Source: Tieghemiomyces parasiticus (taxonomy: Eukaryota; Kickxellomycota; Dimargaritomycetes; Dimargaritales; Dimargaritaceae). Taken from it: a stretch of 15,981 nt of DNA. Position numbers and translations under genes: made by a program. The notes under the pieces were generated by a model. The model had not been told where the DNA came from. It saw nothing but the letters and a program-made list of their open reading frames with translations, and did not search any database. This document shows, in pieces, positions 9,795 to 15,981 of the stretch (positions are counted from its first letter, which is position 1; each line of letters opens with the position of its first letter). The stretch is from assembly GCA_027575765.1 (NCBI GenBank), contig JANBPT010001039.1, positions 1 to 15,981 of the forward strand, written 5' to 3'.

Positions 9795-10287
9795 CTAAGC
9801 CACGGCGCGCGGCGACAGTGGCATCAGCTGCTGGTAGACGGGTGGGCCATATGGATTACTAGCGGCCACTGGCATGATGAGCGGCGGGAGGGTCGGCCGG
9901 TAGGTGTGCTTCCTCTGAATAGCGAGGGGAAGGGTTAAGGTCGACGGACGATTATGGGAAGAGGAAGAAATGAAGGTGAGTATGACTGTGAGTGACCGCC
10001 CGGTGGTGCCTGTCCCTCTTCATCACTACCCGCCAAGAAGCCACGCTCGCATGGTATGAGACGGACTACTTACAAAACAATATAGGTAGACGACGCCCAG
10101 GGCCGCGATGAAGCTTATCCCTGCAATGTAAGCCAGATTTTTCCTGACGATAACGATCGCTCCCGGTAGACTTTGGCTGTCTGGGATTGTTGGTGGCGAT
10201 GACCAGATCTGCGAGGTACACGACGACTCCCGATACCAGAACGACAGTGCCTGCTGTGAATACCCAGTACAGTCCAAGGGTCTTCAT
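9795..10287 (-). CDS. Two-helix membrane protein, array member 5, one-base frameshift in exon 1
   Basis: Exon 1 is 10287-10074, the intron 10073-9915 (159 nt; TTT|GTAAGT donor, CTTAAC branch-like site, pyrimidine tract, ATTCAG acceptor) and exon 2 9914-9795 (39 codons plus TAG). Helix 1 (residues about 7-31, MKTLGLYWVFTAG start) is in one frame. Helix 2 (NLAYIAGISF to LYCF) is in another, and only that second frame meets the donor in phase 0 and reads exon 2. Exon 1 is 214 nt, one base more than a multiple of three. The A5 run at the end of the loop (near 10136-10141) is the simplest site for an extra base. Without it exon 1 would be 71 codons and the protein about 110 aa. The tail starts RKHTYRP and contains PPVY within NPYGPPVYQQ. 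Intact splice sites and tail favour a very recent mutation or a sequencing error over an old pseudogene. Confidence 0.72.
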
Positions 10288-11523
10288 GTCAATCGAATAA
10301 AAATGATGGGATCGGTACCTCGAATTAATTTCGTAAATAAGACACTGTGAAAGCCCTGGGAAAAAATATTCAAGAAGGTGACAAGAAACTAGCCTAGTGA
10401 AATACGTGGAAAGGTCTGAATGAGGTATTCAATACAGTGTAGTTAGGTAACTTTAAAGCCGCCAGCAAATGAAGGCAGTAAACCATAAGAGGAACCCCCC
10501 CCGAACAATGGTGGGCACACCGTAGAGTTTGAATACCGTGTGGACAATGCCGTAGCGATGGTAGTAATCGGCCTTGCTATCGTGAACCTCGACCGCACCC
10601 AGGCAGAAAGTTGAGTCCCGATGAACGCATGATTCACGGATACGCAACTGCATACGATTACAATCAGAGGGGTGAACATCTTTCGACCTAATTACTCCAA
10701 GATTAATACTCTGCGATTGTCGTCACGCAAGTAAGGGACAATATTGGATATCCAACGGTGAAGGTACGCTAAACTGAGATATAGTGGCGACGCGGATGCA
10801 GACACCCCAGAATAGACATGTAAAGCTCGAGTAACCCCGACAGTGTTGCGAAGGTTACCCCGAGAAAATTTAGACCTTACGGGAGTCTCAAGAGTAAATG
10901 TGGTATAATAGCCAAGCTGACTCCCACTCACTTCGTGACGGCGCTGCAGCCATAAAAGGCAAGATGATGGCCACCAAGGTGAAGATCTTTCGGAAAGGGG
11001 AGTGTGTGTGTAGTGAAGAGTACTTCCTCAAACAGGTGGCCCCACTGCATAGGCCTCTCGGAAAATAGCTGAATGGGGTTGGCACGGCGACCCCTGGGGC
11101 CCAATCTCATTGCTGGCTTACATCAGCCTCGATATTTGCCCATACTCATAGCGCAGGGATGGGAGGTAGAGGCTAAACCGACCCACTTGGATCCGTACAA
11201 CCTGGGTAGATGGCTATGATCCAAATAATGATTTATTATAACGCACAGGGTGATGCCGTGGGGCATGGGTTCGAAATAGGACAGTGGTGATGATAATACA
11301 AAAAGACAGAGAATCGCAACCGAAACGATGGCGAGGGCCCGAGAGGGAAATATACAATCACATTGCGAGGGAGCTCTCTACCGGACGGCAGATTATGAAC
11401 CAGCGATGACGAGCAGACACCGGCGACGTCAACGATCGACACGCCACTGGGAGATGATGGGTGGTGGGTAACGCCGGATCCAAGTCAACTCCCCACTGGG
11501 GAAATCAAAAGAAGTTTGTGGAC
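10288..11523. other. Intergenic, upstream of member 5
   Basis: TTTAAA on the minus strand at 10452-10457, about 170 nt upstream of member 5, is a weak promoter candidate. Several 60-80 codon minus frames (10443-10931, 10888-11110, 11236-11442) contain short hydrophobic runs but no pair of helices followed by a donor and tail, so I could not build another family member here. No gene supported. Confidence 0.4.
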
Positions 11524-12124
11524 TCACAGCTTGTTGGCTGCAGCTGGGCTGTACGGAGGTGCCTGCGGATAAGGGTAGCTAGGGGCGGGTTGGTACACGG
11601 GCGGTGGCGGGTAGGACGCATAGCCTCCGTGGTTCGGGTCGTAAGGGGCAGTAGGCAGCGGACCGGCTGGGGGATACATGCCGTAGGTATTGCCGCTCGC
11701 CAGAGCCATGTTTTTCTATAAGGATGGGTAGGGAGGGGGGACGAAGCGAATAGTGAATAAAAATGTGAGGTAGGGGGTTAATCCATGTCAGGGGAGGAGG
11801 GACAGCCAGGTGGGGCTGAGCTGCACGTGCGCCACCAACCGAAGGCCCTGTCGGGCCACGAAGGAGAAAGAGGTACGGGTGGTCGAATGAGACACTTACC
11901 ATGCGGCGACGCCGGCTGAGGGCTAGGCCTAGGAGGCCACAACCCAGGACAAATGCGACAACGCCCGCCCAGGTCAAGGCGTTGTAACGGATAAGGGCCG
12001 TGTGGTAGTCAATGGAATTTTCATAGTAGTTCAGCCGCACAACACGGCTGGCAATAAACAGACCGAGCCCCGCAATGGCCAGGACGAATCCCAGGGCGAA
12101 CGAGCCGCGGGTGGTGTTATCCAT
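11524..12124 (-). CDS. Two-helix membrane protein, array member 6, with PPxY tail (2 exons)
   Basis: Exon 1 is 12124-11900 (75 codons), the intron 11899-11716 (184 nt; ATG|GTAAGT donor, ATTAAC branch-like site, CTTATAG acceptor) and exon 2 11715-11524 (63 codons plus stop), phase 0, 138 aa. Helix 1 is about residues 8-28, the loop 29-47 is Tyr-rich, and helix 2 48-69 is followed by SRRRRM. The basic stop-transfer is therefore in exon 1 here, not in exon 2 as in members 1-5. The tail is rich in Pro, Tyr and Ala: MYPPAGP, PPPPVYQP and APPYSP. It contains a PPVY motif (residues 113-116), the consensus bound by WW domains of NEDD4/Rsp5-type ubiquitin ligases, shared with member 5. The ATG follows a T-rich leader; a weak TATA-like GTATATC lies about 217 nt upstream. 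Binding to a WW protein is inference. Confidence 0.85.
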
Positions 12125-13503
12125 GACGGTTCGAAAAATGACAAGAGGGGCGGGGTGAGGAAAAAAAAAAAGGAATTGAAAGTGCGGAGTAGTCCACGCG
12201 GAAGGGGAAGATGTAGTGCTTTGGAATGCCAACGAGCGGCGGCACTAATAGTTGCGAATGGTTGGCTTGAGGGTATGTACAACAGGGTGAGGGAGGTGGG
12301 CAGTAAAGGAGGGCCGGCTGTGGTGGCGGCGGAGTACTTGATATACGTCGCCGTGGGTGGAGTCAGCATATGACCCTCCGTCAGTTGGAAGCGGCCTTGG
12401 CAGCGGACCGGAGACGGCCGGTGGGTGGTGAAGCTCCAAATGGAAAGAAGGAAGGGCGGGATTTTATGACCATAGGGCATGCGTCGCAGTATTCCAGAAA
12501 TAGTTGACAGAGAGAGGGGGGTGCCACAGGTCCCGCCGCGAGCAATCTGGCCAATCATACGACCGTACAGGCACAGTGTGGAAGGTGAACGGGAAAAAAG
12601 CGAACCTTCGACAGAGGCGCCCAATAGTGTCCATTGCTCACTCGCCATCGGACAGTCCTTAGGACATATTGCCCTCTACCATGCCCCCAAGCGACGTTAG
12701 GCTCGGCGACATCTAGCCGTCAGTGATATTTACACTCTCTCGCTCAGCCACATACTGTCAAGGAGACAGCGCTATGGACCCTGGCCTCGTACTCCTAAGA
12801 CATTAAGGCGCCGGCCGACCTACGTTGAGCAATGTGGCCTGGTTACCTGGGGGGTGAGGCTGGCAAGGGTACATTTGTAATTCATATGGGGCATCACCAC
12901 GTGTCGCGAAGAATGGAGGCTAAACCTCGGAACAGCGGCTGCCTGGGCGGGGGATTCCCGGCCAGGCTCTGCCGAAGAGGTCGGATGATTAAGACAAAGC
13001 CAGCGGGGCATGTGGCTCTGATAGCGTAGCCCCGGCTGGGACGGCATACAGAGTGTAGTGAGGCACGGCCGTTTCGGCACCACATTGACCCTAAGCGAGC
13101 GACCCGGTCGAGTCTTCCGGAAACGTCGCCACCCCTGCATACCAGATTGCTTGTGTTGTGATATTCCAGATGCACCCTGAGGCTGCGAACCTTCATCGGA
13201 ACAACCAAGGCATACCGCAGTGGCAACGAGGGCCGCAAGTATCCCGGCCGGTCTACCTGGCCCAGCCCAGACTCGTTCGGGGCACTTTGAATCTGAACGT
13301 CTTCGTGCTGTCATACAGGGCCGCTCGTTAGCTCTTCAGCGTACGCAGAGGAGCGCACATCTCAAGGCATTTCTTTCTAGTAGCTCAGACCTAGAACGCG
13401 CTGGCGACTTTACAAACTGACCACTTATCATTTAGCCCTACTCATCCCGTATTCGTAACTATTTCCACATTTCCGCCTTCGATTCGCGCTCCTCGTAATC
13501 ATC
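12125..13503. other. Intergenic, divergent promoters of member 6 and IES6
   Basis: This region separates the minus-strand array from plus-strand IES6. The first 220 nt hold the T/C-rich leader of member 6, and the last 80 nt before 13504 are the C/T-rich IES6 leader. The middle part (about 12780-13330) is GC-rich and open in several frames on both strands at once, the longest being 164 codons (12820-13314, minus). Overlapping frames in a GC-rich stretch are what chance gives, and none has recognisable domains, so I call no gene. I cannot exclude a minus-strand gene divergent from IES6. Confidence 0.4.
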
Positions 13504-14244
13504 ATGACAGCCTCACGCAAGAAGACCAGCGGCCGCCGGAGTCTCGACGCGTCCTCGCCCGCCAGTTCAACCGCCGAGGTCTCAGCACGTTCTGATGTTA
13601 TTACCAACCTAGCTGCCGTCGACAAACCATTCAAGAATCCCAGCTATAAGGCTACCAAGAAGTACCGATCACTCAAGCAAGTCCTAGCACTTGAGAAAAA
13701 CAACAATCCCTACCCAGTGGACTTTCCAACATGTAAGTCGGGCCTCATCGAGACTCAAATGGCCCTGACGCCACATAGGCGGTCCCCGAATTCGTCGTAC
13801 CCGATGGCAATGTGCCCGGGTGTCACTCAGACCACCTTCTAGTGGACTAACGAGCACCCTCCACTGCCGACGTTCCCTCATATCTCTGCCAGTCTGGTCA
13901 ATTGAAGCCCCGCCCTCCTTGCTCCCGGCCACCAAGTACTGCGACATCACCGGTTTCGAGGTAGGGCTTTCATATCTACTTCTGTGCGTGGGTCTGTCCA
14001 ATAGATTCAAGTTAAATGTCAACGGTAATCCGTGGGTGACGGTCCCTTCATCTTCGAATCACTTTTAACCACTCGCTTCGGTTCCCGTGCACTGATCCAC
14101 TATGCCCTTTAGGCGCTCTATACAGATCCCAAGTCGAATTTGCGTTACCATAACGTTGAAGTCTACCAGTACATCCAGGAGCTTCCCCGTGGTACCGAGC
14201 AGCAGTATCTGGAGCTGCGCAACGCGCACGTCGTACTTCGGTAA
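13504..14244 (+). CDS. IES6: INO80 chromatin-remodelling complex subunit 6 (Ies6/INO80C), 3 exons
   Basis: Exon 1 is 13504-13732, intron 1 13733-13892 (GTAAGT donor, ACTAAC branch at 13846-13851), exon 2 13893-13960, intron 2 13961-14112 (GTAGGG donor, CTTTAG acceptor) and exon 3 14113-14244. The join gives 142 aa. Residues 1-35 are a Ser/Ala/Lys-rich, probably disordered N-terminus. Residues 40-62 (KPFKNPSYKATKKYRSLKQ...) match the conserved Ies6 lead-in. From about residue 76 a YL1_C domain follows, with SIEAPPSLLPATKYCDITGF, YTDPKSNLRYHN and QQYLELRNAHVVLR, ending as other Ies6 proteins do. Ies6 is a small subunit of the nuclear INO80 complex; with Arp5 it forms a module that contacts the nucleosome and couples ATP hydrolysis to nucleosome sliding. 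Splice phases (1, then 0) and the unbroken domain make the model secure. The leader just upstream is pyrimidine-rich. No missing domain residues are seen. Confidence 0.93.
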
Positions 14245-14564
14245 GGTCTGGCGGCCCCACTTGTATACATTCTCAAGTTATGAATGGTTTTCGTGGCGGG
14301 TCTAGGTGTATTGTATTTGAATGTATAAAACAGCGGTTGAAACGCCAACCCGAACCCTCAATTACCACCTGATAATCTAGCGTACGACTGGTAAGATAAG
14401 ATCAAAAAATAATCGAATCAAGTCTAGATGAGCTTCTTATAACAGGGAGAAGGGAGGCGTGGAGGAAATTCACGATCGAAAAGATACTGAGCGCCAAGTA
14501 GACCAAGGATAATAATATATATTAGACACTTAATATATTAACACCGTAGGCCAATTCGCCCAGC
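14245..14564. other. Intergenic between convergent gene ends
   Basis: This is the 3' flank shared by IES6 (plus) and the unknown three-exon gene (minus). It is AT-rich with TATATTA-type runs at 14510-14541. I see no coding frame and no clear terminator or polyadenylation signal. Confidence 0.5.
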
Positions 14565-15471
14565 TCACATTTGTGAGTTAGTGGGTGGCACGATCCCATC
14601 TGGTGTAGTCGAAAGGCCCGACGCTGGCTCCTTCGCTACGGTTGAGGGGGTCGGGATCGAGCCTAAGATCGCAGAAGGGAAGATTGCGGCCGATCGTATT
14701 TCAAATATTATCGGGTTCGTTCCGCCCGAAAAGAGGGGCTGGAGGGTCGTGCGTTATGGAAGGCTCTGGGCATGGTCTGCGGGGACGGCTCCGTGGGTCG
14801 CTTGCTTTCCAACCCTCATAGCCGGCCCGGCCGTAGCCAATGCAGAATGACTTACAGGTTATAGTAAAAGTTTCTGGGCCTTGGCTGGTATTGAACGTTA
14901 CTTCAAAAGTCAAGCTGTCAGAGTGAATCTCCCCCCGGGGGACACCATATTGAACTGTCTACTAGGGTGATGGTTAGCTTCATAGAACCGGAATATGGGG
15001 AATTCCCTCTCCATTGCTAGGGAACCTCAGTGGACCTAAACTGGCGTTGAGCCCCATCTCAGGGCACCCAGTCCAGTAACTTAAGCCCACAAGTGACGAG
15101 TAAATTTTACGCTCAGGCCACGTCACCTGCGGCAGCGGTGTGGCGTAAACATAGTGATGAGACTTGGTAAAATCATTCAGGGATCTGACTGCCAGATGTA
15201 ACCCACAGGGATGCTGGTCGTCAGCGAAGTTGTGACGCCCCCGACTTATGAGAGAGTAGTATCCCTTCAGGGTGATACTCCGGCTAGTGTATGCGGTGGT
15301 AAAGGATATGTACCCGATCTGGCTCTTCAGCTGGCTAGGCAATCGAGGTTCCCCTGCTATCAGGGATTGGATCCTGTTCCCGTTAGACCCGCCAATATTG
15401 TCCGGTGGATGACCAGACCGAGGGTCGTCATCAAAGTCGAGATAATTCTTGTAATAGTAGGTTAGTGACAT
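14565..15471 (-). CDS. Three-exon gene of unknown function with a Ser/Thr/Pro-rich C-terminus
   Basis: Exon 1 is 15471-15127 (115 codons), intron 1 15126-14959 (168 nt; CAG|GTGACG donor, GCTAAC branch at 14978-14973, GTAG acceptor), exon 2 14958-14856 (103 nt, ends in phase 1), intron 2 14855-14663 (193 nt; GTAAGT donor, CTTAG acceptor) and exon 3 14662-14565. Phases match and the product is 181 aa. An in-frame TAA six bases before the ATG supports the start. There is no signal peptide or membrane helix. The N-terminus is polar (YLDFDDDP), the middle alternates in a beta-strand-like way (IGYISFTTAYTSRSITLKGYY), exon 2 gives LTFEVTFNTSQGPETFTIT, and exon 3 a low-complexity STVAKEPASGLSTTPDG tail. 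I recognise no family; a beta-sandwich or lectin-like fold is only a guess. Reading through intron 1 would give a 163-aa product ending at 14980, so intron retention is possible. Confidence 0.6.
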
Positions 15472-15981
15472 TTTTTAGTGGTGACGTACTAACCATCAAG
15501 GTAACTCGCTGTGGTAGTCATGTCAGTGAATACGTCCTTCGTATTATAGAGTTTCAAATTGATAATACCAGATGCAGACACGCACATTGTGGTTGTTAAG
15601 TTTGGATTGGATCAGGTCTAGGGCTTAAGACCCAGAAAGAATGAATAGAATACAAAGATAACAATGTAACAAAAAATATACCAATCCTATAATGAACACT
15701 GTCCTATGACTAGGTCCAAGGCTACTTGACTCATTCTACCGGAACACGCTATTAAAACTCAAGCCTAACTATATACATTCTTTTTACTGGCTATTATAAA
15801 TAACGTTATACCAGCTACGTGTATTAAAGCCGACGACGTTGTGGCTGTGGGGATAATTAGGAGTGATGGATAGCAGTTGGTATTTAAGAAATGGCGTGAA
15901 AAGGAATTGTAATGATCATAACCAGCTGAAAAAATAAAAATGTCCGAGATTGGTACGAAAATGGCGTCATAAATTACGAGT
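15472..15981. other. AT-rich flank, no gene seen
   Basis: On the minus strand this is the promoter side of the unknown three-exon gene; a CTCTATAATACG TATA-like core lies at about 15540-15551, some 75 nt upstream of its ATG. A 32-codon minus frame (15489-15587) looks protein-like but could not be spliced in frame to exon 1. Beyond 15600 I see only AT-rich sequence. Confidence 0.4.

Noticed and set aside
12031..12648. 205-codon minus open frame overlapping member 6
   Set aside because: It is out of frame with the member 6 hairpin exon and passes through its T/C-rich leader; a shadow frame.
12820..13314. 164-codon minus open frame
   Set aside because: Lies in GC-rich sequence that is open in several frames on both strands; no domain, no splice signals. 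Kept only as a low-interest observation.
1..15981. CRISPR arrays, bacterial operons, rRNA genes, insertion sequences
   Set aside because: No regular direct repeats, no Shine-Dalgarno-led gene strings, no rRNA-like sequence and no terminal inverted repeats with a transposase were seen; the introns show this is eukaryotic DNA.

Overview
The window looks like nuclear DNA from a fungus. I base this on (i) spliceosomal introns of 145-223 nt with GTAAGT-type donors, CTAAC-type branch sites (one a perfect TACTAAC) and pyrimidine-rich acceptors, (ii) a three-exon IES6 (INO80 complex subunit 6) gene whose YL1_C domain reads like fungal Ies6, and (iii) pyrimidine-rich leaders with TATA-like boxes. I cannot name the species; an early-diverging fungal lineage is only a guess. 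Most genes here are split, so the largest open frames are often misleading. The models below come from joining exons by frame, donor, branch site and acceptor.

Layout. Positions 1-330 (+) hold the 3' end of a gene for a membrane protein with a Pro/Gln/Tyr-rich tail. From about 770 to 12,120 the minus strand carries a tandem array of six small two-exon genes, called members 1-6 here: 766-1372, 2771-3236, 4525-5092, 8212-8715, 9795-10287 and 11524-12124. Exon 1 (71-79 codons) encodes two membrane helices joined by a short polar loop. In all six the single phase-0 intron sits where helix 2 leaves the membrane. Exon 2 encodes a cytosolic-type tail that usually starts with a basic cluster and differs in every copy. 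Start-to-start spacing is about 1.6-1.9 kb except for one double gap between members 3 and 4. That gap contains an orphan Pro/Tyr-rich open frame that may be the remnant of a lost member. Member 5 carries a one-base frameshift in exon 1.

Right of the array, IES6 runs on the plus strand (13504-14244). It is convergent with a three-exon minus-strand gene of unknown function (14565-15471). The last 500 bases and the AT-rich stretch around 5.7-8.2 kb show no gene I can support.

How the genes relate: the array is one paralogous family of single-hairpin membrane proteins. Its exon structure separates a conserved membrane module from a fast-changing tail; two tails carry PPVY motifs of the kind bound by WW domains. 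IES6 is a chromatin-remodelling gene and appears to be an unrelated neighbour.
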